Origin: Pseudomonadota bacterium
Lineage (GTDB): Bacteria > Pseudomonadota > Alphaproteobacteria > Dongiales > Dongiaceae
DNA: 64,000 bases
Direction: 5' to 3'
Assembly: GCA_016183985.1 (NCBI GenBank)
Contig: JACPDN010000006.1
Coordinates: 248,001-312,000 of the forward strand
Numbering within the stretch: the first letter of the stretch is position 1; each line of letters starts with the position of its first letter. The position numbers and the translations under genes were made by a program. Positions 10,297 to 17,806 of this stretch are shown piece by piece. A model generated the notes under the pieces. That model searched no databases. It had not been told where the DNA came from and saw only the letters and a program-made list of their open reading frames with translations.

Positions 10297-11457
10297 TTGG
10301 CGCCACGTCCGCAAAGTCTCGATCTCATTCGCCGCTTGATCGCCTTCGATACGACCAGCCGCAATTCCAACCTGGAATTGATCGACTTCCTGCGCAACTA
10401 CCTCGATGGCTTCGGGATCAAAAGCGAGCTTATCCATGACGTGACGGGCAAGAAGGCCAATCTCTATGCCACGATCGGCCCGGACGATCGCGCCGGTTAT
10501 GCCCTTTCCGGTCACACGGACGTAGTACCGGTTGACGGCCAGGACTGGTCGAGTGATCCCTGGACCGTGAAGGAAGAAGGCGACAAGCTCTTTGGCCGCG
10601 GCACCAGCGACATGAAGGGCTTTCTCGGTGTCGTGCTCAACGCCGTGCCGGAACTCGCTAAGCGCAAGCTGACGACACCCGTCCATTTGCTCTTTTCATA
10701 TGATGAGGAAGTCGGTTGTCTGGGTGTGCGCCGCGCCCTTGAGGTGATCAAGGATCTGCCGGTGAAGCCCAAGGGCTGCGTCATTGGCGAGCCGACCTTG
10801 ATGAAGGTCGCCATCGCGCATAAGGGCAAGAAGAGCCTGCGCTGCCATGTGCACGGCCTGGAATGCCATTCCTCGCTGGCGCCAAAGGGCGTCAACGCCG
10901 TCGAATACGCGGCCGAAGTGATCGGCTATCTGAAGCGGATGGGGCGGCGCTTTGCCGCCGAAGGCCCCTACGATCACGATTACGACGTACCGCACACCAC
11001 GGTGCATACCGGCGTCGTCAAGGGCGGCACGGCGCTCAACATCGTGCCGAAGGATTGCAGCTTCGATTTCGAGTTCCGCTATCTGCCGATGCAGAAGCCG
11101 GATGATCTGGTGGCCGAGGTGAAACGCTTCGCGGAAGAGGAACTGGCGAAGGAAATGCGCGCCATCAATGGCGAAACCGGTTTCTCCTGGGAGCCGATCT
11201 CGGCCTTCCCCGGCCTCGACACCGCCGAGGATGCCGAAATCACGGTCATTGCCAAGGCGCTCACCAAAGCCAATGACACGATCAAGATCGCGTTCGGGAC
11301 CGAGGGCGGCCTCATTCAACAGATCGATATCCCGACCGTCATTTGCGGCCCCGGTTCGATCGAACAGGCGCACAAGCCCAATGAATGGGTGATGCTCGAG
11401 CAGATCGCGCAATGCGAGGCGTTCCTGGAACGTCTCACGGAGCGGGTGAGCTCCTAA
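10297..11457 (+). CDS. argE: Acetylornithine deacetylase (ArgE, M20 family)
   Basis: Removes acetate from N-acetylornithine in arginine synthesis; M20 di-zinc hydrolase. The 386-residue product shows SGHTDVVPVDGQDW, GRGTSDMKGF with the metal-binding Asp, the DEEVGCLG glutamate pair, and a C-terminal GTEGG...CGPGSIEQAHKPNEWV segment supplying the final ligands. The lid domain begins near AHKGKKSLRCHVHG. Translation starts at a TTG with GGAG eight bases upstream; an overlapping ATG at 10284 is in another frame. Ornithine made here connects to polyamine metabolism, which may matter given speB 1.6 kb downstream. Confidence 0.9.
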   Translation: MAPRPQSLDLIRRLIAFDTTSRNSNLELIDFLRNYLDGFGIKSELIHDVTGKKANLYATIGPDDRAGYALSGHTDVVPVDGQDWSSDPWTVKEEGDKLFGRGTSDMKGFLGVVLNAVPELAKRKLTTPVHLLFSYDEEVGCLGVRRALEVIKDLPVKPKGCVIGEPTLMKVAIAHKGKKSLRCHVHGLECHSSLAPKGVNAVEYAAEVIGYLKRMGRRFAAEGPYDHDYDVPHTTVHTGVVKGGTALNIVPKDCSFDFEFRYLPMQKPDDLVAEVKRFAEEELAKEMRAINGETGFSWEPISAFPGLDTAEDAEITVIAKALTKANDTIKIAFGTEGGLIQQIDIPTVICGPGSIEQAHKPNEWVMLEQIAQCEAFLERLTERVSS

Positions 11458-11460
11458 GTC

Positions 11461-11486
11461 CCTCTCCCCCACGTGGGAGAGGGGGC
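11461..11486. repeat. CCCTCTCCCCC inverted repeat between convergent genes
   Basis: CCTCTCCCCCACGTGGGAGAGG forms a near-perfect dyad in the 29 bases between argE and the cupin gene. It lacks a T-run, so it is either a weak bidirectional terminator or a copy of the dispersed CCCTCNCCCCCAC family also seen at 50757-50894. Confidence 0.7.
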
Positions 11487-11837
11487 TTACAAATTGTGCT
11501 TCTTGCGCCAATCCACCGGATAGAGCGCGTAGCAGACGATCGCCTTGTCGCCCTCATATGTGATCGGCGTCTTTTCCGGCAGCCAGATGACATCCCCCGG
11601 CCCAGCTTCGATGACGCCCCCCGGATGCTTCAGGCGGAACCAGCCTTCGATGACGATGATCATCTCGTCATAGAGGACGGTCCAATCGATCGAGCAGCCG
11701 TCGAACTTGGCGATACCGACGCCCATCGTGCTCGACATGTCCGGCCCGACCAGGCGGCTGATCTCCGCCGTACCCGGCGGGCCGCCATAGGCCTCGAACG
11801 TCATCTCCGACCGCTTGTAGTGCTTTACCTTGCTCAT
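11487..11837 (-). CDS. Cupin-domain protein (EutQ-like)
   Basis: A 116-residue single-domain cupin. The second cupin motif is visible as EAGPGDVIWLPEKTPITYEG, and the first as DWTVLYDEMIIVIEGWFRL. The histidines of classic metal-binding cupins are largely replaced, as in the EutQ-like ethanolamine/polyamine-linked group. It lies 11 bases downstream of an EamA transporter on the same strand, so the two are likely co-transcribed. Substrate unknown. Position next to an EamA transporter and speB makes an amine-related role plausible, as inference only. Confidence 0.75.
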   Translation of the reverse strand: MSKVKHYKRSEMTFEAYGGPPGTAEISRLVGPDMSSTMGVGIAKFDGCSIDWTVLYDEMIIVIEGWFRLKHPGGVIEAGPGDVIWLPEKTPITYEGDKAIVCYALYPVDWRKKHNL

Positions 11838-11848
11838 GATCGTCTCCG

Positions 11849-12793
11849 CTAACTGAGATGGGCCGATTCCAGCGCCGGATCGGTCTTCTTCGCCTTCAGC
11901 ATCTGCAACTCTGACATCAGAATGCCGGTGATGACCAGGACACCGCCGATGATTTGCATCAGCGTCGGCTTGGTGCCTGACAGGGCGAAGATGCTGATCG
12001 ACACAACTGGCACCAGATTTAGATAGAGACTAGCCACCACCACGCCCGTGCGCTTCACGCCGAAATTCCAAAGATAGACGCCAAAGGCGACCAGCACCAC
12101 GGTCATCCAGGCGAAGACGAGCCAATCGGTGGCGCTATCCGGCATTGCCGGCGGGAAATGTGCCGCGCCCAGCAATACCGCGCTCATGAAGATAACGGCG
12201 AGGCCGACACCGCCGGTCGTCATCGTCACGGTTGTGATGCGCAGTTGGGACCAACCGCGGCACCATTTCTGGGCCGCCGTCGAATACCAGGACCAGCAGG
12301 CAAAGGCGATCACCATCAATATCTCGCCGCCGCGGAAGTCGAACATGTCGCCGTCGCCGAAATGAACCGTCGCCAGCGCACTGCCAAGAATGGCGAGCGC
12401 AATGGCCGGCAGCATGCGCCGGTCCACCGGCACCTTGAAGACGATGCGATCGACCACCGCCGCAATGGCCGGAGATGTGGCGCTGAGAATAGCCGCCGTA
12501 ATCGGATTGCAATGATAGACACCGGTCGTATAGAGCGCCGCATAGCAACCGATACCGATGATGCCGAGCGGCCAGATCCGCCAATCGCCACCCGATCCGG
12601 CGACCGCCGCGGCTGGTTGCCGCCGCTCAAACAAAGCAAGTGCTGCCCACATGACAGGCAAGGCGCCGATATAGCGAAAGGCTGCCAGAAAGAACGGATC
12701 CCAGCGTTGGAGCAGATGGGCGACGGTGGGCACCATCGTGCCCCAGAGAAGTGCCAGCAGAGCCAAGCCGAAATAGCCGATCCATTTGGCCAT
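11849..12793 (-). CDS. EamA/DMT-family transporter (paralogue A)
   Basis: A 314-residue inner-membrane protein with ten predicted helices in two EamA repeats. It begins MAKWIGYFGLALLALLWGTM. It is clearly paralogous to the gene at 14018-14935: both share WDP-F-L-A-R near residue 35, a conserved second-repeat tryptophan-rich stretch (W-YSTAAQKWCRGWSQ here) and the same length. The pair flanks speB, one diverging from it and one converging on it. Family members export or import small metabolites; a guanidino compound or amine is possible but unproven. It is probably co-transcribed with the cupin gene. Confidence 0.88.
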   Translation of the reverse strand: MAKWIGYFGLALLALLWGTMVPTVAHLLQRWDPFFLAAFRYIGALPVMWAALALFERRQPAAAVAGSGGDWRIWPLGIIGIGCYAALYTTGVYHCNPITAAILSATSPAIAAVVDRIVFKVPVDRRMLPAIALAILGSALATVHFGDGDMFDFRGGEILMVIAFACWSWYSTAAQKWCRGWSQLRITTVTMTTGGVGLAVIFMSAVLLGAAHFPPAMPDSATDWLVFAWMTVVLVAFGVYLWNFGVKRTGVVVASLYLNLVPVVSISIFALSGTKPTLMQIIGGVLVITGILMSELQMLKAKKTDPALESAHLS

Positions 12794-12910
12794 GATTTAG
12801 TAACAATCCGAGTCGTTGATGGAAAGCGCTATCAAAATCATGGCTCGACACTCTGTCAAAGCTTGCTTAAGGTCGTCACGCTCAAGAGGATAAACGACCT
12901 TTCCTTGAGC

Positions 12911-12993
12911 ATTGCGACCCCTGGGGGAGACCCCCAGCAATCCGAAATCGAGTTTTCAATCGATCCCAGGTGACCATTAGGGGAGACCCCTAA
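12911..12993 (+). promoter_or_regulatory. Twin-hairpin leader of speB (candidate cis-regulatory RNA)
   Basis: Two strong hairpins with the same apex stand in the 228-base speB leader: CTGGGGG-AGA-CCCCCAG at 12921-12937 and TTAGGGG-AGA-CCCCTAA at 12977-12993. The second ends 28 bases before the ATG. The 5' arm of the first contains CCTGGG (12920-12925). It is complementary both to CCCAGG in the linker (12965-12970) and to CCCAGG at 13003-13008, which covers the speB Shine-Dalgarno (AGGAAGAG). Mutually exclusive pairings are therefore possible. ATTGC/GCAAT flanks could extend hairpin 1. Regulation by a ligand is inference. Confidence 0.5.
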
Positions 12994-13021
12994 GTGATGA
13001 AACCCAGGAAGAGTTTTTCCG

Positions 13022-14008
13022 ATGCATAACGAAGATGCTGCACACGACGCCGACATCAAGATTGACGGCGCGATTTCACGTAAAAGCCCCTATGGCCTTG
13101 CCCTCGAACCGACCTTTGCCGGCGTGCTGTCGTTCATGCGCCGCAATTACAGCAAGAATTTGAAGGGTGCCGATCTGGTCATCAGCGGCGTGCCACTGGA
13201 CCTTGCCGTCACCCATCGCCCCGGTGCGCGCCTCGGGCCACAAGGCATTCGCCTGGCCTCGGCCGAAGTGGCCAGCCTGAAGCCGTACCCGTGGGGCTTC
13301 GACCCGTTCGAGAAGATGGCTGTGATCGATTACGGCGATTGCTATCTCGATGTCCATAATCCGATGACCATCCACGACGCCATCGTCGAGCACGCCCGCC
13401 ATATCCTGAAATCCGGCGCGCGCATGCTGACCTTTGGCGGCGACCATTACGTCACCTATCCGCTGCTGCAGGCGCATGTCGAAAAGTTCGGCAAACCGCT
13501 GTCGCTGATCCATTTCGACGCCCATTGCGACACCTGGGCCGATGACGAGCCGAAATCGCTCAATCACGGCTCGATGTTCTACAAGGCGGTGAAGGATGGG
13601 CTGATCGACCCCAAACACTCGGTGCAGATCGGCATCCGGACCTGGAATGACGACTTCATGGGCATCAACATTCTGGATGCGCCCTGGGTGCATCACCATG
13701 GCACCGATGCGGTCATCAAGGAAGTGAACCGCATCGTCGGCGACCGGCCGGCCTATTTCACCTTCGATATCGACTGCCTGGATCCGGCCTTCGCACCAGG
13801 CACCGGCACGCCGGTTTCGGGCGGCCTCTCCGCGGCACAGGGCCTTGCCATCATCCGTGGCTTCACCGATCTCAACCTGGTGGGCATGGATGTCGTCGAA
13901 GTAGCCCCGGCCTATGACCAGAGCCAGATCACGGCGCTGGCTGCGGCACACATCGCCTGCGATCTCATCTGCTTGATGGCCAAGCGCAAGGCCGACGGCA
14001 AGCTTTGA
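13022..14008 (+). CDS. speB: Agmatinase (ureohydrolase family)
   Basis: Hydrolyses agmatine to putrescine and urea using a di-manganese centre. The 328-residue product has all metal-ligand motifs: FGGDHYVTYP, HFDAHCDTW and FDIDCLDPAFAPGTGTP. The stretch HSVQIGIRT and the C-terminal GMDVVEVAPAYDQSQITALA are very close to Escherichia coli SpeB as I recall it. This favours agmatine over guanidine, guanidinobutyrate or arginine. The start has AGGAAGAG eight bases upstream. The leader contains the twin hairpins described separately, and EamA transporters lie on both sides. No arginine decarboxylase gene is in the window. Confidence 0.9.
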   Translation: MHNEDAAHDADIKIDGAISRKSPYGLALEPTFAGVLSFMRRNYSKNLKGADLVISGVPLDLAVTHRPGARLGPQGIRLASAEVASLKPYPWGFDPFEKMAVIDYGDCYLDVHNPMTIHDAIVEHARHILKSGARMLTFGGDHYVTYPLLQAHVEKFGKPLSLIHFDAHCDTWADDEPKSLNHGSMFYKAVKDGLIDPKHSVQIGIRTWNDDFMGINILDAPWVHHHGTDAVIKEVNRIVGDRPAYFTFDIDCLDPAFAPGTGTPVSGGLSAAQGLAIIRGFTDLNLVGMDVVEVAPAYDQSQITALAAAHIACDLICLMAKRKADGKL

Positions 14009-14017
14009 TGGGCGGCA

Positions 14018-14935
14018 TCATCCTGCGGGCTTGCCGGCCCGCAGGATGCGCCATTCCGAATAAACGATCCCAACAAGCACCAGGGCACCGCCGATCAGTT
14101 GTAGGATGGTCGGCTGCGCGCCCTGGAGCACCACTAGGATGGCGATGGCCACCAGCGGCGTCAGGTTGATGTAGAGCGAGGCGGTCACCACGCCGACCGC
14201 GCGCACGCCAGCGTTCCACAACACAACACCCAGCACCATCACCGTCACGATATACCAGAGCAGGCTTAGGCCCTCGATCGCCCGCTCCGGCCAAGCCGGC
14301 GGAAACGCCGCGTGTCCCGACATACCCAGCACAAGATAGAGCACCGTCATCGCGGTGCCCGAGGTCGCCATGGTGACGAAAGTGATGCGCACCTGGGACC
14401 AGCCCGGACACCAGCGCTGGGCCACGGTCGAATACCAGGCCCAGCAGACCGTGGAGAGCAGGATGAGCAGTTCACCGCCACCGAAAGCGATACCGCCCGT
14501 CCCGCTGCCTGGGCTCACAGATGCCAGCGCGCAGCCGATGGCGCTGGCGATGAGACCCGGCACCATCAGCCGGTTGAGCGGCAAGCCGAAGAAGAGCCGG
14601 TCGGTGACTGCCGCCACGGCTGGGGCCGTCGCCGTCACGATTGCGGCCAGAATGGGATCGCTGAACTGCACGCCCAGGGTATAGAAAACGGCGAAGCCGC
14701 CATTCCCCAGCACACCGAAGGTCCATTGCTTCCAACGCGGCACCGACGATGGTGCGGCCCTACCCCGGTCGGTAACCTGCATCATCAGCCATAGAAGGGG
14801 GGCGGCCCCCAGCGAGCGGACCGCGACGAGGAAATAGGGGTCCCAGCGCTCCAACTGATACTTCGTAAGCGGGATCATCCCACCCCAGAACAGGGCGGCC
14901 AAAAGCAGTCCGCCAACACCGACCCAGCGCCCCAT
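14018..14935 (-). CDS. EamA/DMT-family transporter (paralogue B)
   Basis: A 305-residue, ten-helix inner-membrane transporter paralogous to the gene at 11849-12793; the N-termini (MGRWVGVGGLLLAALFWGG here) and the WYSTVAQRWCPGWSQ stretch align without difficulty. It converges on speB with only nine bases between the stops. A perfect 12-bp hairpin lies inside its last codons. Gene duplication followed by placement on both sides of speB is the simplest explanation. Substrate unknown. Confidence 0.88.
   Translation of the reverse strand: MGRWVGVGGLLLAALFWGGMIPLTKYQLERWDPYFLVAVRSLGAAPLLWLMMQVTDRGRAAPSSVPRWKQWTFGVLGNGGFAVFYTLGVQFSDPILAAIVTATAPAVAAVTDRLFFGLPLNRLMVPGLIASAIGCALASVSPGSGTGGIAFGGGELLILLSTVCWAWYSTVAQRWCPGWSQVRITFVTMATSGTAMTVLYLVLGMSGHAAFPPAWPERAIEGLSLLWYIVTVMVLGVVLWNAGVRAVGVVTASLYINLTPLVAIAILVVLQGAQPTILQLIGGALVLVGIVYSEWRILRAGKPAG
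14019..14048. terminator. Hairpin at the speB/EamA convergent junction
   Basis: CATCCTGCGGGC and GCCCGCAGGATG form a perfect 12-bp stem with a six-base loop (TTGCCG). It sits within the 3' end of the EamA gene and directly after speB. There is no T-run, so it is probably a bidirectional transcription barrier or mRNA-stabilising end and not a textbook terminator. Confidence 0.55.
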
Positions 14936-15119
14936 AATGCCCCCGAACGTGCCCCTTTTTTGCCCCGATCGGGGCGCGGCACTCTCTCAGACCCCGGGAG
15001 TGACCGTCAATCCACGGCCCGGGCATGCCGACACTGCTTCTCCGGCATGGCGATCATTGACACTGCGATGGCAAGGCAGGACATTCCCGACCGTACTCCA
15101 GTGGCTATGGGGATAGATC

Positions 15120-16427
15120 TTGCAACAACCCAACACTCTGCCGGTCGAGGCGGATGTCGTCATCATCGGCGCCGGTATTCAGGGCTGCGCCAGCGCCTAT
15201 TACATGACAAAGGCCGGGATGAAGGTCGCCCTGCTCGACAAGTCCCGCGTGGCAGGCCAGCAGAGTTCGCGGGCCTGGGGGTTCGTGCGCACGCAAATGC
15301 GCGACCCGGACGAAATCCCGCTGATGGAAGCGTGCAAGACATTGTGGCGCGGGCTTGAGGCTGAGCTGGGCAGCGACCTCGAATGGAATGACGGCGGTGC
15401 GCTCTATGCCAGCAACTCGCCGGCGATCATGGCCTATCGCGAAAAATGGCTGCAGACGGCGCAACCCTTCGGCCTCGATACACGCCTCCTCAGCGTCGCC
15501 GAGGTGAAGGCTCTATTGCCCAACCTCGCCAGCCCGATCATCGGCGGGCTTTACACCAAGAGCGACGGTCATGCCGAGCCGCGCAAAGCTGCGGCTGCCT
15601 TTGCTTTGCGTGCCCGGGAGGGCGGCGCGGTTATCCTCGAAGGCTGCGGTGCGCTCTCGATCGAAAGATCCGGTGGCCGTGTCAGCAGTGTCGTGACCGA
15701 ATGGGGCGATATCCGCACGAAGAATGTCCTGCTCTGTGCCGGCGCCAGCTCCTGGCGGCTGCTGAAGCCGCATGATCTTCTGCTGCCCCAATCCGTCGTG
15801 CGTGCCTCGGTCGCGCGAACGAACATTCTGCCGAACATTACGGAATCCGCTTTCGTCGGTGACGGCATTGCGTTCCGCAAGCGTAGCGATGGCTCCCTCA
15901 ACATCGCCTCCAGCATGCATGGCGATGTCGATGTGACGCTCGACCATCTGCGCCTGGCGCCTTGGTATTGGAGCGCCTATCGCGATAGCGCCAAGGGCCT
16001 GACGCTGCATGTCGGGGGACCGATGATGCGCGATCTCTGTCAGCGTTTGCCCTGGCGGGACGAGACACGCAAACCGGCGGTGCACGATCGCGAGCCGGTC
16101 ATCCTGCCGCAGCAGGAGCGATTGCAGGATGCCGTGCGTTTGCTGGAACGCGCCTTCCCAACCGCTGGCCGCATCGGGCTTGCCGAACAATGGGCCGGTA
16201 ATATCGATACGCTGCCCGATGGCATTCCCGTGCTCGATGCGCCGCCTGCGCTGCCCGGCCTTCTGGTCGCGACTGGCTTCTGCGGGCATGGCTTTGCGCT
16301 GGGACCGATCATCGGCAAGATCATGCTGTCGCTGGTGCAAGGTGCGGAAACCGGCTTCAATCTGCGTTCTTTCCGCTTGTCACGCTTCGCCGAGGGCGAT
16401 GTCAAAAAACCCCTGTCCATTTGGTAG
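15120..16427 (+). CDS. FAD-dependent amino acid/amine oxidoreductase (DAO family)
   Basis: A 435-residue DAO-fold flavoenzyme. The N-terminal dinucleotide motif reads VVIIGAGIQGCASAYYMTKAG, followed by an acidic strand end (LLDKS) and RAWGFVRTQMRDPDE. The C-terminal FAD-binding segment is DGIPVLDAPP...GLLVATGFCGHGFALGP. Family members oxidise D-amino acids, glycine, sarcosine or related amines; the substrate cannot be set here. An in-frame TAG at 15114 forces the start to be the TTG at 15120, with GGGGAT upstream. It is followed six bases later by hisI. Confidence 0.85.
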   Translation: MQQPNTLPVEADVVIIGAGIQGCASAYYMTKAGMKVALLDKSRVAGQQSSRAWGFVRTQMRDPDEIPLMEACKTLWRGLEAELGSDLEWNDGGALYASNSPAIMAYREKWLQTAQPFGLDTRLLSVAEVKALLPNLASPIIGGLYTKSDGHAEPRKAAAAFALRAREGGAVILEGCGALSIERSGGRVSSVVTEWGDIRTKNVLLCAGASSWRLLKPHDLLLPQSVVRASVARTNILPNITESAFVGDGIAFRKRSDGSLNIASSMHGDVDVTLDHLRLAPWYWSAYRDSAKGLTLHVGGPMMRDLCQRLPWRDETRKPAVHDREPVILPQQERLQDAVRLLERAFPTAGRIGLAEQWAGNIDTLPDGIPVLDAPPALPGLLVATGFCGHGFALGPIIGKIMLSLVQGAETGFNLRSFRLSRFAEGDVKKPLSIW

Positions 16428-16433
16428 CCGAAG

Positions 16434-16838
16434 ATGAGCGAGCTCAGCACAGAGACCACGGCCTTCATTGAGGGTCTCACCTACGATGCCAACGGCCTGG
16501 TGCCGGCGATCGCCCAACAGCATGACACCGGTGAAGTGCTGATGATGGCCTGGATGAACCGCGAGAGCATTGCAGAAACTCTGCGCGGCGGGCGCGTGGT
16601 CTATTGGTCACGCTCCCGCAAGGCGCTGTGGCGCAAGGGCGATACATCGGGCCAGATTCAGAAGCTGATCGAGCTGCGTGTCGATTGCGACCAGGATTGC
16701 CTGCTGCTGCTCGTCGACCAGATCGGGGTTGCCTGCCACACCGGACGGCGCAACTGCTTCTTCACGGCGGTCCGGGACGATAGTCCCAGGATCATCGCCG
16801 ATGTCATTGTGGCGCCTGACAAACTCTATGAAAAATGA
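16434..16838 (+). CDS. hisI: Phosphoribosyl-AMP cyclohydrolase
   Basis: Third step of histidine synthesis: opens the purine ring of PR-AMP. The 134-residue product is the stand-alone HisI form without the HisE domain. Motifs include VLMMAWMN, YWSRSRKALWRKGDTSG, and the zinc/magnesium ligand cysteines in VDCDQDCLLLLVDQ and CHTGRRNCFF. It lies six bases after the oxidoreductase gene. The other his genes are not in the window, so hisI is detached from the main histidine cluster, as is common in alphaproteobacteria. Confidence 0.95.
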   Translation: MSELSTETTAFIEGLTYDANGLVPAIAQQHDTGEVLMMAWMNRESIAETLRGGRVVYWSRSRKALWRKGDTSGQIQKLIELRVDCDQDCLLLLVDQIGVACHTGRRNCFFTAVRDDSPRIIADVIVAPDKLYEK

Positions 16839-16927
16839 GGCAAATTCGTCGCTCGTGAAGAAGTTGTTAACCCTTCGGGCCTAGAGGATATAAGGAGTAT
16901 CGGGGGGATTTAGAGTGCGGAGCCGCC

Positions 16928-17119
16928 ATGAGCAGCCGTAACAAGGATGAACAACGCGCGCTCGACATCGTCGCCGGCCGTGCAGATGCCGCAACGACTG
17001 CGCCAAAAGCCAAGTCGGGCCTGGGTGGCATGGAGATGGCCGGCATCGCGTTGTGGCTGTTGGTGCTGGTGGCCGGCGGTCTCGGCGCTGCCTACTATTT
17101 CTTGATGGCGCCTAAATAG
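16928..17119 (+). CDS. Small single-pass membrane protein, unknown function
   Basis: A 63-residue protein with a charged N-terminus, an Ala-rich linker and one C-terminal membrane helix (GIALWLLVLVAGGLGAAYYF). It has a good ribosome-binding site (GGAG five bases before the ATG). A sigma-70-like promoter, TTGTTA-N17-GATATA, can be read at about 16866-16894. No family recognised. The codon pattern and clean start suggest it is real. Confidence 0.6.
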   Translation: MSSRNKDEQRALDIVAGRADAATTAPKAKSGLGGMEMAGIALWLLVLVAGGLGAAYYFLMAPK

Positions 17120-17179
17120 GGCCGCTTGCCGATAAAATCGCTCTCGCCTAGGTTCAAAGACAGAATTCCTGGCGAGTAG

Positions 17180-17803
17180 ATGATGCTCTACGACATTTCA
17201 CAAACCCTGCGCCCCAGCCTACCGGTCTGGCCGGGCGACACCGTGTTCGAGTGCAAGCAGACCTGGGCGATGGGACCGGGCGTGCCGGTCAACGTCTCCG
17301 CCCTCACCTTCTCCACGCATAGCGGCAGTCATGCCGATGCGCCGTTCCATTACGATGCGGACGGCAAGACGATCGATGCGGTCGATCCCGGCATCTATTT
17401 GGGACCGGCCCAAGTCGTCGACGCACGGCATGCAAAGGGTATCGTGACGGCCGACCATGTCCTGGCGCAATTGCAACCCGATATCAGTCGCGTGCTGATC
17501 CGGACCTATCAGACAGCGCCCCAGCAAAGTTGGGATGCGAACTTCGCCGCGATCGATCCCGCCCTCATCGAGGCATTCGCGGATCGCGGTGTAAAGCTGG
17601 TCGGCACCGATACACCCTCGCTTGATCCGCAAACATCCAAGACGATGGCAGCGCATCTCGTCGTCGCACGGCGCGGCCTCGCGATCCTCGAAGGTCTTGT
17701 TCTCGACGCCGTGCCCTTTGGCCGCTATGAACTGATCGCGCTGCCGCTCAAGATCGCTGGCGCGGATTCAAGCCCAGTACGGGCCATGTTGCGGAGCCTA
17801 TGA
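17180..17803 (+). CDS. kynB: Kynurenine formamidase (cyclase family)
   Basis: Hydrolyses N-formyl-kynurenine to kynurenine and formate. The 207-residue product carries the metal-binding signature HSGSHADAPFHY, the PVWPGDTVF segment near the N-terminus and GTDTPSLDPQTSK near the C-terminal third, all typical of KynB. It is followed three bases later by kynU, so the pair converts formylkynurenine to anthranilate and alanine. Tryptophan 2,3-dioxygenase (kynA), which would supply the substrate, is not in the window. Confidence 0.93.
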   Translation: MMLYDISQTLRPSLPVWPGDTVFECKQTWAMGPGVPVNVSALTFSTHSGSHADAPFHYDADGKTIDAVDPGIYLGPAQVVDARHAKGIVTADHVLAQLQPDISRVLIRTYQTAPQQSWDANFAAIDPALIEAFADRGVKLVGTDTPSLDPQTSKTMAAHLVVARRGLAILEGLVLDAVPFGRYELIALPLKIAGADSSPVRAMLRSL

Positions 17804-17806
17804 CCC

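Noticed and set aside
12911-12993. Identification of the speB leader as a guanidine-II (mini-ykkC) riboswitch
   Set aside because: The loops are AGA and not ACGR, and the gene looks like a true agmatinase. Kept only as an unclassified candidate.
13022-14008. speB as a guanidinase or guanidinobutyrase
   Set aside because: The HSVQIGIRT and VVEVAPAYDQS stretches are those of enteric agmatinase. Other substrates cannot be excluded without assay but are less likely.
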